64,000 nt of DNA from positions 1 through 64,000 of the forward strand of contig CAJWCU010000018.1 in the NCBI GenBank assembly GCA_913030825.1, in the 5' to 3' direction. This DNA is from an uncultured Rhodospirillaceae bacterium (GTDB lineage: Bacteria; Pseudomonadota; Alphaproteobacteria; Rhodospirillales; Casp-alpha2). Position 1 is the first letter of the stretch. Each line of letters begins with the position of its first letter. A program made the translations under genes and the position numbers. Shown here piece by piece: positions 53,951-62,700 of the stretch. The notes under the pieces were generated by a model, which saw only the letters and a program-made list of their open reading frames with translations, was not told the DNA's origin and searched no databases.

Positions 53951-54745
53951 ATGAGACTCAAAGACAAGATCGCCATCGTCGTCGGTGGCGGCCAGCAATC
54001 CGGTGAAACCATCGGCAACGGCCGCGCCACCTGCCTTCGTTTCGCGCAGGAAGGGGCGACCGTCCTGGTCGTCGACTACGACCTGGCCAGCGCCGAAGAC
54101 ACGGTCAAGATGATCACCGATGAAGGCGGCCAGGCATCGGCCTTGCAGGCCGACGTGCGCAAGGAAGACGATTGCCGCAAGATCACGGAAACCTGCGTTG
54201 AACGGTATGGCCGCATCGACATCCTGCACAACAACGTCGGCCGCTCGCGCGGCGATAAAGGCACGGTCGAGATGGATGCCGACATGTGGGACGAGTTGTT
54301 CGAATTGAACCTGAAATCCATGTTCATGACGATCAAGCACGCCCTGCCGGTCATGCGGGAACAGAAGTCGGGATCGATCATCAACATCTCCTCGACCTCG
54401 TCGCTTTGTTCGCGCGGCACCATCGCCTACAAGACGTCGAAGGGTGCGATCAACACCATGACCCACATGATCGCCATGGAAAACGCGCCTTACGGCGTGC
54501 GCGCCAACGTCATCATTCCGGGCCTGATGGACACGCCCATGGCCATCGAACGGCGCGCCAAGGAACGCGGCATCGACCGGTCCATCGTGCGCTCAGAACG
54601 GGACGCCCAGGTGCCGTTGATGGGCAAGATGGGCACCGCCTGGGACGTCGCCAACGCAGCCCTTTTCCTGGCGTCGGACGAAGCCGGCTATATCACCGGG
54701 GTGCAATTGCCGGTGGACGGCGGGGTTTCGGGTAAGATCGGCTGA
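53951..54745 (+). CDS. Short-chain dehydrogenase/reductase (classical SDR)
   Basis: This 264-residue NAD(P)-dependent oxidoreductase has the cofactor motif GGGQQSGETIGNG (12-24), a longer variant of TGxxxGxG, plus HNNVG (93-97), catalytic Ser in INISSTSS, and YKTSK (Y160, K164). D42 after the second strand favours NAD. The start is the ATG at 53951, ten bases after GGGAG. VDGGVSGKIG at the end is usual for FabG-like SDRs. The TTGTATACAA site upstream suggests control by the GntR/FCD regulator at 36404, which would link this enzyme to the amidase/oxygenase cluster. The substrate is unknown. Confidence 0.92.
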   Translation: MRLKDKIAIVVGGGQQSGETIGNGRATCLRFAQEGATVLVVDYDLASAEDTVKMITDEGGQASALQADVRKEDDCRKITETCVERYGRIDILHNNVGRSRGDKGTVEMDADMWDELFELNLKSMFMTIKHALPVMREQKSGSIINISSTSSLCSRGTIAYKTSKGAINTMTHMIAMENAPYGVRANVIIPGLMDTPMAIERRAKERGIDRSIVRSERDAQVPLMGKMGTAWDVANAALFLASDEAGYITGVQLPVDGGVSGKIG

Positions 54746-54785
54746 CCTGACCGGATCGGCGGGGTCCGGCCGTGCCGGGCCCCTC

Positions 54786-56174
54786 CTATTCCCGACCGCC
54801 GCCGCGGCGATCGGCTTTCTTGCGCCGGGGCGCTTCGTCCCGGCGGTCTCTGTCTTCGCGGCGGTCGCCGCCCTCGCGCCGCTCGTCGTCGCCAGGTCCA
54901 TCGTTGCGACGGCGACGGTCGCTCTTGCGCCGTTTCTTGCGGCGACGGTCGGCCTTGCGCCGCCGGTCACGCCGCGCCATCAGGTAGAAAAACAACAAGA
55001 CCAATGCCGCCATAACCACGGCCGTGATGGAAACGATGGCCGCAACCCAGCGCCAAAAATCCGTGGCACTGGCTTCCGCCGGCGGCACGGCGAGTTCGCC
55101 CTTGATACGGGCGGCGACCTCGGCGGCGAGATCCGGCCGGGTTTCCGACGTCGTCTGCATCATCGCGCCGGGTTTGGGAAATTCATAACTGCCGTGACAT
55201 AGCCTGAATATCAGCATCGGATCTGGCAAGGTCACACCCGGCACCTCGGGCGACGTCGGCGTCGGATTCAAAGTGAGGTAGGTCGTCTCGAATTCCGATC
55301 CGTCCTCCCGCGCCATGACGAAGGACACATCTTCGACCTTGCCGTTGGCATCCGCATCGACGGTGGTCGCCCGGGCGATCCGAGCGGGTGCATTGCCAAG
55401 TAGGAACCATCGGGGCGGCCAAAGATCCGAGATGTCGTATCCGCAAGGTCCCGGCTTTGCCTCCGGGATGGTCGACATGATCCCGGTTTTCGCAAGATCG
55501 ATCTCCCGGGCCGGGACCTTGCGCATCTGTGGATGGGTCTCGAATGGCTTTTCGGGGGCAGCGGTGGAAACCTCGGGCGAAGGTGCGGCCTTAGAATCTG
55601 CAGGGGGCCGGGCGCTGTCCGCATCGCTGGCCAAGGACCGCGCGGGCGCCGCCAGGGTATCGCTGTAACGCGCGGTGACGGCCTCCTGCGGCAAGCCCCG
55701 GACGGTCGTGCAGTCCTCCAATTCCTCCAGGCGCTTCTGGATCTCATTGTCTTTCGGCGCGGCCTTTCCCGCGCCCAGGGCGAGATGGACCGCAACCACT
55801 TTTTTGCGGCCCAGAACGGGGGCCAGGGCACGATAGAGATCGGTCGCCAGGTTCATCAGATCGAACCGCCATTTGGCGTCGGCAAGGCGGCGGTTGTAGG
55901 TCGTGACCAGGAAAATGCTTTTCAATTCGGCCTGCCGGCTGCAGACCTCCCGCGCCGCATCCTTGGTTGTCGTCAGATAGAAACTGACGACCCGCTTGAT
56001 CGCCCCCCCGTCCGGCGTGACGAAGGGCACGGTTTGGGGCCGCAGGCGCAAGGTTCGGAATTCGTCGGCGGCGCCCGCATCCGATACGACAGCGGCCAGC
56101 CCCGCCGCGAAGACGATCGCGACGGTGAATGAACGCAACAGGCCTATTGCACACGTCAATATACTTGACGTCAT
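54786..56174 (-). CDS. Unknown secreted/anchored protein with charged cytosolic tail
   Basis: I do not recognise this 462-residue protein. It has a signal-like hydrophobic N-terminus (LLRSFTVAIVFAAGLAAVVS, likely cleavage near residue 36), a periplasmic portion of about 330 residues with several cysteines and a Pro/Ala/Ser-rich linker near 185-210, one membrane helix at about 373-397 (VAAIVSITAVVMAALVLLFF), and a last stretch of about 65 residues made almost only of Arg, Lys, Asp and Glu with repeated DRR units. By the positive-inside rule the tail is cytosolic. The periplasmic part may sense something and the tail may bind nucleic acid or acidic surfaces; both ideas are guesses. It is convergent with the SDR gene. 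Confidence 0.75.
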   Translation of the reverse strand: MTSSILTCAIGLLRSFTVAIVFAAGLAAVVSDAGAADEFRTLRLRPQTVPFVTPDGGAIKRVVSFYLTTTKDAAREVCSRQAELKSIFLVTTYNRRLADAKWRFDLMNLATDLYRALAPVLGRKKVVAVHLALGAGKAAPKDNEIQKRLEELEDCTTVRGLPQEAVTARYSDTLAAPARSLASDADSARPPADSKAAPSPEVSTAAPEKPFETHPQMRKVPAREIDLAKTGIMSTIPEAKPGPCGYDISDLWPPRWFLLGNAPARIARATTVDADANGKVEDVSFVMAREDGSEFETTYLTLNPTPTSPEVPGVTLPDPMLIFRLCHGSYEFPKPGAMMQTTSETRPDLAAEVAARIKGELAVPPAEASATDFWRWVAAIVSITAVVMAALVLLFFYLMARRDRRRKADRRRKKRRKSDRRRRNDGPGDDERREGGDRREDRDRRDEAPRRKKADRRGGGRE

Positions 56175-56338
56175 GGCAGCTCACCCCTTCGTGCCGCCCT
56201 CAAAAGCAGCCGCTGGGGTCGGCGATATTCATTGGATCGCCTTGTCGTTTGCGTGCATTTCCCCGGCAGCGCTATGACCGAGCATAGTCCAGGCCACCCG
56301 CCGACCAAACAGAATTCAGACCAATTTGTCGACCGAGA

Positions 56339-57310
56339 TCAAGGATGCCGACCCAGGCACTCCGCGAAGGCTTCCAAGTTCGCCGTCATCATCGCCGCAT
56401 AGAGGTCGGGCCCTGGCGGCAAGTCGCTGCCCAGGGGGTCCAGAACGGCCGTTCGGGCCGCCGTTCCGTCAATCAACGTTTTGATCAGACGCGACGGGAA
56501 CTGCGGTTCCGTGAACAGACAGCGGACGTCGAGACGGCGAATTTTCTCCCGGAGTTCGGCGACATGCCGGGCGCCGACGGGATGACCCGGATCAACGGCC
56601 AATACGCCGGATGCAATCAGGCCGAACCGCGTTTCCAGATACTGATAGGCATCGTGAAAAACCACGAAGGATCGCCCCTGTAGCGGCGCGAGACGGCGCT
56701 GGAAATCCTCGCTGATCGCATCGATGCGGGCCCGCGCGGCGGCGGCGTTGGCGGCATAGGCCGCCCGGCCCGCCGGATCGGCATTCCCCAGCACGCCTGC
56801 GATCGCATCGAGCATCACCTTGGCGTTCTCGGGATCGAGCCAGTAGTGAGGATCTTCCATGACCCCGCCGAGCCCCGCGTTTGCGCCGTGGTCGTGGCCG
56901 TCATGATGGGCATGTGGGTCACCCAGCCGGCGCGCCGGATGCCGGATCAGATTCGGCGCTTTCGACAAGGTCAAAACCCGCGCCTCCGCGGCCAGGGCGG
57001 CAATCGGCTTCGCCAAGGCCGCCTCCATCGACGGGCCGATCCAAATCACGACCTTGGCGTCGGCCAACAATTGGGCCTGGGACGGCGCCAAGGCGAACCC
57101 ATGCGGTGAAACACCCCCCGGAATGATCAGGTCGGGTGCGCCTCGGCCCGCCATCACCTGAGCGGCCAGGGAATGCAACGGCGGAATCGACACGGCGACG
57201 CGCAGGTCCGCCCGCGCGGGCAAGGCGGCATTCAGACAGATTAGAATGGCGAAGACCACCGAGATCGCCGCAAGCGGCCCCCGGCGGCGGGCGTTGACAG
57301 GTTCGGTCAT
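56339..57310 (-). CDS. znuA: Zinc ABC transporter substrate-binding protein ZnuA
   Basis: This 323-residue periplasmic protein captures zinc for the ZnuBC importer. It has a signal peptide (cleavage after ALPARA, near residue 34) and the cluster A-I fold. Zinc ligands are H70 (GVSPHGF), H155 (EDPHYWLDP) and H219 (VVFHDAYQY), plus an acidic residue in the C-terminal LDPLGSDL. A short His-rich loop (HAHHDGHDHG, 133-142) sits at the usual place before the second ligand. The gene diverges from znuCB-zur across a Zur box, so it should be induced when zinc is scarce. Confidence 0.95.
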   Translation of the reverse strand: MTEPVNARRRGPLAAISVVFAILICLNAALPARADLRVAVSIPPLHSLAAQVMAGRGAPDLIIPGGVSPHGFALAPSQAQLLADAKVVIWIGPSMEAALAKPIAALAAEARVLTLSKAPNLIRHPARRLGDPHAHHDGHDHGANAGLGGVMEDPHYWLDPENAKVMLDAIAGVLGNADPAGRAAYAANAAAARARIDAISEDFQRRLAPLQGRSFVVFHDAYQYLETRFGLIASGVLAVDPGHPVGARHVAELREKIRRLDVRCLFTEPQFPSRLIKTLIDGTAARTAVLDPLGSDLPPGPDLYAAMMTANLEAFAECLGRHP

Positions 57311-57337
57311 TGAGCTATTGTCCCGCTTTCGGCGGAT

Positions 57338-57356
57338 AATGTTATTATATAACGTT
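57338..57356. promoter_or_regulatory. Zur box between znuA and znuC
   Basis: AATGTTATTATATAACGTT is an almost perfect 19-base palindrome and matches the proteobacterial Zur consensus core GTTATA-x-TATAAC. It lies 27 bases from the znuA start and 60 from the znuC start, so one bound Zur dimer could repress both directions. The zur gene is the last gene of the right-hand operon. Confidence 0.85.
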
Positions 57357-57416
57357 TAAGGCGAGCCGAGAGGTACACCATCCCGCCGCCGGAAGTAAAC
57401 AGGAACCTAAACAGCC

Positions 57417-58343
57417 ATGGACGCAGAGGCGCCGAAACCGGATTTTGCGCACGCCCCCGCCCCGGGCAGTGCCCTGTTCCGCGCCCGGGGCGTGGGCGTG
57501 CGACGCGGCGGCGACTGGCTGATCCGCGGCATCGACCTGACCATCGACCCGGGCGAGATCGTCACCTTGATCGGCCCCAACGGGAGCGGCAAATCGACCA
57601 CCGCCAAGGTCGTCCTTGGCCTGATCCGGCCGGACGCAGGCAAGATCGAGCGGGCCGCGAAGGTGCGCGTCGGCTACGTCCCACAACGTCTGAGCATCGA
57701 CGAAACGCTGCCGTTTTCCGTCAAACGCCTGATGACCATGACCGGGCCCGCGCCCGAGGCCGACATCCGGGCCGCGCTGGCCCGCGTCGGCATCGGCCAC
57801 CTGGCGGACGCCGCCGTGCAGCGCCTTTCCGGCGGAGAATTTCAACGCGCCCTGATGGCCCGCGCGATCCTGCGCAAACCGGACCTACTGGTTCTGGACG
57901 AACCGGTCCAGGGCGTCGATTTCGCGGGCGAGGTGGCGCTTTACGAGCTGATCCGAGACATCCGCAACGAATTGGGCTGCGCGATCCTCTTGATCTCCCA
58001 TGACCTGCATTTCGTGATGGCGGAAACCGACCGGGTGCTCTGCCTGAACCAGCACGTCTGCTGTGCCGGGACGCCGCAGTCTGTCGCCGCCGACCCGGAA
58101 TACCGGCGTCTGTTCGGGCCCCGCGCGGTCGAGGCGCTGGCCGTCTACCAGCACCACCACGACCATGCCCACGGCCCCCACGGCGAAGTCATCCCCCTGC
58201 GCGCCGGCGGCGACCCGGACGCCCATAGCCACGGCGACGGCGCGGTCTGCCATGCCCATCACGAACACGATCATGATCATGGCCCGCACCATCACGACCC
58301 GGACTTGCCGGACGATCCGGCGGGAGCGACCGATGGTCAGTGA
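57417..58343 (+). CDS. znuC: Zinc ABC transporter ATP-binding protein ZnuC with His-rich tail
   Basis: This 308-residue ATPase energises zinc import. Walker A is GPNGSGKST (53-61), the signature LSGGE (138-142), Walker B ends D161-E162 and the switch His is H195. Beyond the catalytic domain, residues 246-293 contain 17 histidines with Asp and Gly (for example HHEHDHDHGPHHH), which probably bind zinc on the cytosolic side. His-rich ZnuC tails are known in alphaproteobacteria. The next gene overlaps it by 11 bases. Confidence 0.95.
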   Translation: MDAEAPKPDFAHAPAPGSALFRARGVGVRRGGDWLIRGIDLTIDPGEIVTLIGPNGSGKSTTAKVVLGLIRPDAGKIERAAKVRVGYVPQRLSIDETLPFSVKRLMTMTGPAPEADIRAALARVGIGHLADAAVQRLSGGEFQRALMARAILRKPDLLVLDEPVQGVDFAGEVALYELIRDIRNELGCAILLISHDLHFVMAETDRVLCLNQHVCCAGTPQSVAADPEYRRLFGPRAVEALAVYQHHHDHAHGPHGEVIPLRAGGDPDAHSHGDGAVCHAHHEHDHDHGPHHHDPDLPDDPAGATDGQ

Positions 58344-59148
58344 CTTCCTCCTCCACGCGGCCCTCGCCGGGATTGGCGTCGCCATTGTCGCCGCCCCCCT
58401 CGGCTGTTTCGTGGTCTGGCGGCGAATGGCCTATTTCGGCGACACCATGGCCCATTCGGCGCTGCTGGGCGCGGCGGCGGCCATCGCCTTCGACATCGAC
58501 GCGACCTTGGGCGTGTTCACCATCTCGGTCCTGGTCGCCCTCGCCCTGCTGGCATTGGAGCGACGCGGCGGCCTGGCGACGGATACGCTGCTCGGCCTGC
58601 TGTCCCATTCGGCGCTGGCCGTCGGTCTGGTCGTCATGGGCATGATGACGGGCATTCGGCTCGACCTGTTCGGTTATCTGTTCGGCGACATTCTGGCGGT
58701 CGATGGTCGCGATCTGGCACTGATCTGGGGCGGAGGCGCTGTCATCCTGGGCCTGCTGGCCTATATCTGGCGGCCCTTGCTGGCGGCCACGGTGGCGCCC
58801 GACGTGGCCGCCGCCGAAGGCATGAACCCCGCCCGCCAACGCCTGATCTTCATGCTATTGCTGGCCGGGGTTATCGCCATCGCCATGAAGATCGTCGGTA
58901 TTTTGCTGATAACGGCCCTGTTGATCATTCCCGCCGCCGCGGCCCGGCGCATCGCCCACGGCCCCGAGGCCATGGCCGCCATTGCCGCCGGGATCGGCGG
59001 GCTGGCCGTCGTCGGCGGCTTGGCGGCGGCGGTCCAGGCCGACACCCCGGCGGGCCCGACGATCGTCGTCGCGGCGCTGGTCCTGTTCTTGGTGGGTCTG
59101 CTACCCTGGGCAAAGTTGAGGCCCGGCAAGGAGGCGGAACATGGCTGA
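58333..59148 (+). CDS. znuB: Zinc ABC transporter permease ZnuB
   Basis: This 271-residue membrane protein has about eight helices and forms the zinc channel as a dimer. MAYFGDTMAHSALLGAA near residue 30 and IVGILLITALLIIPAAAARR are the ABC-3 permease signatures. The start is the ATG at 58333, which overlaps the end of znuC by 11 bases; the open frame reaching back to 58063 is only the znuC shadow. It overlaps zur by 8 bases. Confidence 0.95.
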   Translation: MVSDFLLHAALAGIGVAIVAAPLGCFVVWRRMAYFGDTMAHSALLGAAAAIAFDIDATLGVFTISVLVALALLALERRGGLATDTLLGLLSHSALAVGLVVMGMMTGIRLDLFGYLFGDILAVDGRDLALIWGGGAVILGLLAYIWRPLLAATVAPDVAAAEGMNPARQRLIFMLLLAGVIAIAMKIVGILLITALLIIPAAAARRIAHGPEAMAAIAAGIGGLAVVGGLAAAVQADTPAGPTIVVAALVLFLVGLLPWAKLRPGKEAEHG

Positions 59149-59578
59149 ACCAACGGCAGGCACGGACCGTTCCCTGACCCGCAACCAGGGTGAGGTTCTG
59201 TCGGCACTCAAGGGTGCGGATAAGCCGTTGACGGCCTATGACATCCTGGGCCTACCCAAGATCCGCAAGGCCGGGCTCAAGGCGCCGCTGACCATCTACC
59301 GCGCCCTCGACAAGCTGATGGACCAGGGGCTCGTCCACCGCATCGAAAGCCTCAACGCTTTCGTCCATTGCGACCATGGGCCGCACGACCACGCCACGGG
59401 GTTTCTGATCTGCTCCGACTGCGGTCGGACGCTGGAAGTTCATTTGGACGATTGCGAAGACCACCTCGCCGGACGGGCGCGCGAGCAAGGCTTCGCCGTC
59501 GATGCCGTGAAGGTGGAAATGACGGGCCGCTGCCCCGATTGCGCCGCCAGGCAGGCTGCGCAGGCCGCTACGTCCTAG
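59141..59578 (+). CDS. zur: Zinc uptake regulator Zur (Fur family)
   Basis: This 145-residue repressor has an N-terminal winged helix (APLTIYRALDKLMDQGLVHR, 48-67) and a dimerisation domain with a structural zinc site made of C91, C94, C131 and C134 and a regulatory region around C77, H79 and H82 to H84. The short, Cys-rich C-terminus without the Fur HHDH motif fits Zur. It overlaps znuB by 8 bases as the last gene of the operon and should bind the Zur box at 57338 when zinc is plentiful. Its 3' end overlaps the convergent TPR gene by 11 bases. Confidence 0.95.
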   Translation: MAEPTAGTDRSLTRNQGEVLSALKGADKPLTAYDILGLPKIRKAGLKAPLTIYRALDKLMDQGLVHRIESLNAFVHCDHGPHDHATGFLICSDCGRTLEVHLDDCEDHLAGRAREQGFAVDAVKVEMTGRCPDCAARQAAQAATS

Positions 59579-60998
59579 CCGTTCCGGTCTTATCCAGATC
59601 CGCCGCCACGCGGGCCGCGACGGCGGCCCAATCCCCCGCCTTGTCCTGCCGGTAAAGGCGAAGGCTGTCGTACCAGGGCGTGGTTTCCCCGTTGTCCCCC
59701 CAACGCCAATCAGGCACGAAGGGCAAGAGCCCCCAGGCCGGGCGCCCCATCGCCCCCGCCAGATGCAGGACCGCCGTATCGGCGCTGATGACCAGATCCA
59801 GTCCGGCAAGAACCGAGGCCGTCGCCAAAAAGTCCGGCAATGCCGGGCGTTCGGCGAACAGGTCGGAACGCTCTGCCAACAAAGCAGCATCCGCATCGCG
59901 CAAACCGACCTGCAAATTGACGAAGCGGATGTCCGGCATCTTCAAAACGGGCAGCAGATCGGCCAAACGCAGGCTGCGCGCACGGTCGCGGTGATGGGTC
60001 GGATTGCCCGCCCAGGCCAGACCGACGCGGAGCGGGCCGCCCGAGACGGGTGCCGCGGCCTCCGGCGCCGTCAGGTAGGGCGCGCCTGAAATGTCGTCGC
60101 CGTCCAAACCGAGGATCGCGCCCAGGCTCATTACCGGGCACCACAAGGGCAGATCGGGGGGCGCCCCGGCATCGACGATTTCGGCGCCCCACTCCTGGGC
60201 CTCGAACAGCGCCCGCATCGGCCCGGGCACGGCCAGGACGGGACGCCCGCCCCGCGCCGCCACAAGGGGGGCGAAGCGGGCGAACTGAATAAGATCGCCG
60301 AACCCTTGTTCCGGCATCAAGAGAACCGGCTCCCCGTTCAGCGGTCCGCCGCCCCACATCGTGGCACCCGGTGGCGCCTGAAGCGGCTGAAACGCCAGGC
60401 GCGCCTCGTAGTGCCGCCAGCCGGCAGCGAAGTCACCCGCCATCAGGTTCAGGATTGCCTGGTTGAACCGCGTCCGCGCGTCTTCGGGATCTATGCTCAG
60501 GGCCCGGTCGAGCGCCGCCGCCCCGTCGGCGAAACGGCCCAGATCGGTCAGGGCAATGCCCAGATTGCACCAGGCCGCCGCGAACCCCGGATCGGCCTCG
60601 GTCGCCCGGCGATGGAGTTCGGCCGCCGGGGCGTAGGCGCCCTCGCGATGCCGGACGATACCCAGGCCGTCGAGGGCGCGGGCATTCGCGGGCTCAAGAC
60701 CCAACACACCCTCGAATGCCCCCGCCGCCTTGGCCAAGTCGCCCGCTGCCAGATAGGCGCGGCCCAGGTTCCCCAAGACCATCACGTCGCCGGGAATCAG
60801 TCTGGACAGGCGTTCCAGATAGGGCGCCGCGCCGGCCGCGTCACCGGCCGCGAAACACAGGTTGGTCAGCAGCATGAACGCGCCTGCATGGGTGGGATCG
60901 GCGGCGGCGACCCGTTCGGCGATGGACCGCGCACGCACCCGGTCTCCGTTGCGCCAGGCCGCCTCGGCCTCGGCGAACAGGGATTGGCTGTCTGCCAC
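59568..60998 (-). CDS. TPR protein with C-terminal glycosyltransferase-like domain
   Basis: This 476-residue protein has about six tetratricopeptide repeats (residues 1-205, for example GNLGRAYLAAGDLAKAAGAF and CNLGIALTDLGRFADGAAAL). A GT-B-like domain follows, from about 220 to 470, with LLMPEQGFGDLIQFARF, RVGLAWAGNPTHHRDRARS, DLVISADTAVLHLAGAMGRP and WRWG near the end. This architecture is common in alphaproteobacteria and is often near flagellin or surface-glycan genes; the sugar and acceptor are unknown. It lies 9 bases after the atypical SDR, so it is probably the third gene of the channel-SDR-TPR operon. Confidence 0.87.
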   Translation of the reverse strand: MADSQSLFAEAEAAWRNGDRVRARSIAERVAAADPTHAGAFMLLTNLCFAAGDAAGAAPYLERLSRLIPGDVMVLGNLGRAYLAAGDLAKAAGAFEGVLGLEPANARALDGLGIVRHREGAYAPAAELHRRATEADPGFAAAWCNLGIALTDLGRFADGAAALDRALSIDPEDARTRFNQAILNLMAGDFAAGWRHYEARLAFQPLQAPPGATMWGGGPLNGEPVLLMPEQGFGDLIQFARFAPLVAARGGRPVLAVPGPMRALFEAQEWGAEIVDAGAPPDLPLWCPVMSLGAILGLDGDDISGAPYLTAPEAAAPVSGGPLRVGLAWAGNPTHHRDRARSLRLADLLPVLKMPDIRFVNLQVGLRDADAALLAERSDLFAERPALPDFLATASVLAGLDLVISADTAVLHLAGAMGRPAWGLLPFVPDWRWGDNGETTPWYDSLRLYRQDKAGDWAAVAARVAADLDKTGTART

Positions 60999-61007
60999 TG
61001 GGCGGCC

Positions 61008-61718
61008 TTAGAACGTCTCGACCCAGGGCCGGATTTCGACCTCCCAGGTCCAGGCGGATCGCGGCTGATCCAGGATCGCCATGTAGGTCTCGGCGATGGC
61101 GTCGGGCTCGAGCCACTTATCTGGGGTGTCGGGCGAATTCTGCCGGCCTTCGCGGTGTTCGGCGGCGATGCCGCCGTCGATCACGAAATGACCGACATGA
61201 ATCCCTTGGGGGTGCAGTTCGCGGGCCAGGCTTTGGGCCAGACCACGCAGGGCGAACTTGCCCATGGCGAAACCGGACGACCGGGCATAGCCTTTTACGC
61301 TGGCGGATGCCCCGGTGAAGAAGATCGCCCCCTCGCCCGCCGGGATCATTCGCTTCGCCGCCTGTTGGGCGACCAGGAAGCCGCCGTAGGCGGAAATCTC
61401 GATGGCTTTCTTCACGTCGGCGGGATCCAGGTCGAGGATCGCCTTGGATGCCCGGAGCGACGCGTTGTACAGCACGAACGTCGGCGCCCCACCGCGTTCG
61501 GCCTGACTGTCCAGAGCGTCGAACAAGGCCGCGACCGCCGCTGGATCGGTGGCGTCGCAGGCATGGGCGACGGCGCCCGTCTCGGCGCAGAGGCCCTGGA
61601 GCTTGTCCGTATTTCGGGCGGCAAGATCGACGGTCCAGCCTGCCTTGGCGAGGCGCCGTGCCATGGCGCTGCTGAGCCCCGGGCCGGTTCCGACGATAAG
61701 CGCGCGTCCTGGGGTCAT
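61008..61718 (-). CDS. Atypical short-chain dehydrogenase/reductase lacking catalytic Tyr
   Basis: This 236-residue SDR-fold protein keeps the cofactor motif GTGPGLS (10-16) and the NAS segment (85-87), but the expected YxxxK is FAMGK: F150 replaces the catalytic tyrosine while K154 remains. The region SSGFAMGKFALRGLAQSLAR is typical of a known SDR subgroup with this change, so the substitution is probably a family trait rather than a mutation. It may bind NAD(P) without standard catalysis or use another residue. Its ATG overlaps the stop of the sodium channel gene (ATGA), so the two are translationally coupled. Confidence 0.88.
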   Translation of the reverse strand: MTPGRALIVGTGPGLSSAMARRLAKAGWTVDLAARNTDKLQGLCAETGAVAHACDATDPAAVAALFDALDSQAERGGAPTFVLYNASLRASKAILDLDPADVKKAIEISAYGGFLVAQQAAKRMIPAGEGAIFFTGASASVKGYARSSGFAMGKFALRGLAQSLARELHPQGIHVGHFVIDGGIAAEHREGRQNSPDTPDKWLEPDAIAETYMAILDQPRSAWTWEVEIRPWVETF

Positions 61719-62566
61719 CTGTCGTTCCTTTCCTCGCGAAGGGCCCGGATCTCTGAACGTAAGTCTCTGATTTCCTGCCCTAGGTCGTTGATCGCCTGTT
61801 CCTGCTCTTCGGCGTCCTCATGGGCGACCTGGCTCATCGCGGCGACGACCATGGCGACGAACAGGTTCACGATGCCGTATGCCGTCAGCAGGATAAACGG
61901 CACGAAGACGAAGGGGGCATGGGGATGGAGCGCCATGACGGGGCGAACAATGCCGGACGCCCAGCTTTCCAACGTCATGATCTGGAACAAGGTGAACAGG
62001 GATTGGTCGATCGAGCCGAACAAACCCGGGAACTGGTCACCGAACAGCTTCGTCGTGATGACCGAGAACATGTAGAACACGACCGCCAGCACCAGCAAAG
62101 CGGCGTTCATCCCCGGCAGGGCGGTCAGCATGGCCGTCACGACCTTGCGCAGGCGCGGCACCACGGTCAGCAGGCGCATGATCCGCAGCACCCGGAGAAC
62201 ACGGAAAATCTCGAGATTTCCGCCCAGGGGCAGGACCGCCACCGTGACGACGGCGAAATCGAAAATGCTCCATCCGTCGCGGAAGAACGCGCCGCGATGG
62301 GCCGAAATCCGAAGCGCCAGTTCGATCACGAAAAACCCAAGGGCGATTTCGTCCAGTATATGGAGAACGGGAAGATGCCCGCCGTCCAGTTCCTCCATCG
62401 TCTGCAGGCCGAGAACCGCGGCATTCAACAGAATGACGACGACGACCGTCGTCCGGAAACCGGTGCTGTCGACGAACCGGATCAGCTTGCCGCGCCAGCC
62501 GCCGACCGGCGCCGTACCGGCCCCGCCGGGCAAAGGAAGTTCGGGATCAGGCTGAGGCTGTACCAT
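61715..62566 (-). CDS. Voltage-gated sodium channel, NaChBac-type
   Basis: This 283-residue protein has six predicted helices and forms a tetramer. The S4 voltage sensor has arginines at every third position (R122, R125, R128, R131). The selectivity filter is TLESWAS (198-204), the same as in NaChBac, indicating sodium selectivity. The C-terminus is a coiled coil of about 250-280 with heptads such as INDLGQEIRDLRSEIRALRE. The start at 62566 is the first plausible ATG; a frame reaching to 62623 has no ribosome-binding site. Bacterial channels of this type affect motility and pH response. It heads an operon with an SDR and a TPR protein. Confidence 0.93.
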   Translation of the reverse strand: MVQPQPDPELPLPGGAGTAPVGGWRGKLIRFVDSTGFRTTVVVVILLNAAVLGLQTMEELDGGHLPVLHILDEIALGFFVIELALRISAHRGAFFRDGWSIFDFAVVTVAVLPLGGNLEIFRVLRVLRIMRLLTVVPRLRKVVTAMLTALPGMNAALLVLAVVFYMFSVITTKLFGDQFPGLFGSIDQSLFTLFQIMTLESWASGIVRPVMALHPHAPFVFVPFILLTAYGIVNLFVAMVVAAMSQVAHEDAEEQEQAINDLGQEIRDLRSEIRALREERNDR

Positions 62567-62700
62567 GGCATGCGTCCGAGGTTCCGAAGACCGCTTTCGT
62601 ATGCATAGGTTTAGCCGCCACAACCCGCCCCGTCGAGTCCGTGGCCGAAGCGTGGCAAGAGACTAGAATGCAACATGCCGCCAACGGGGCGGCGCGGCGT

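Noticed and set aside
60306..62075. 589-codon plus-strand frame opposite the TPR, SDR and channel genes
   Set aside because: Three recognised genes occupy the other strand and the product has no recognisable domains.
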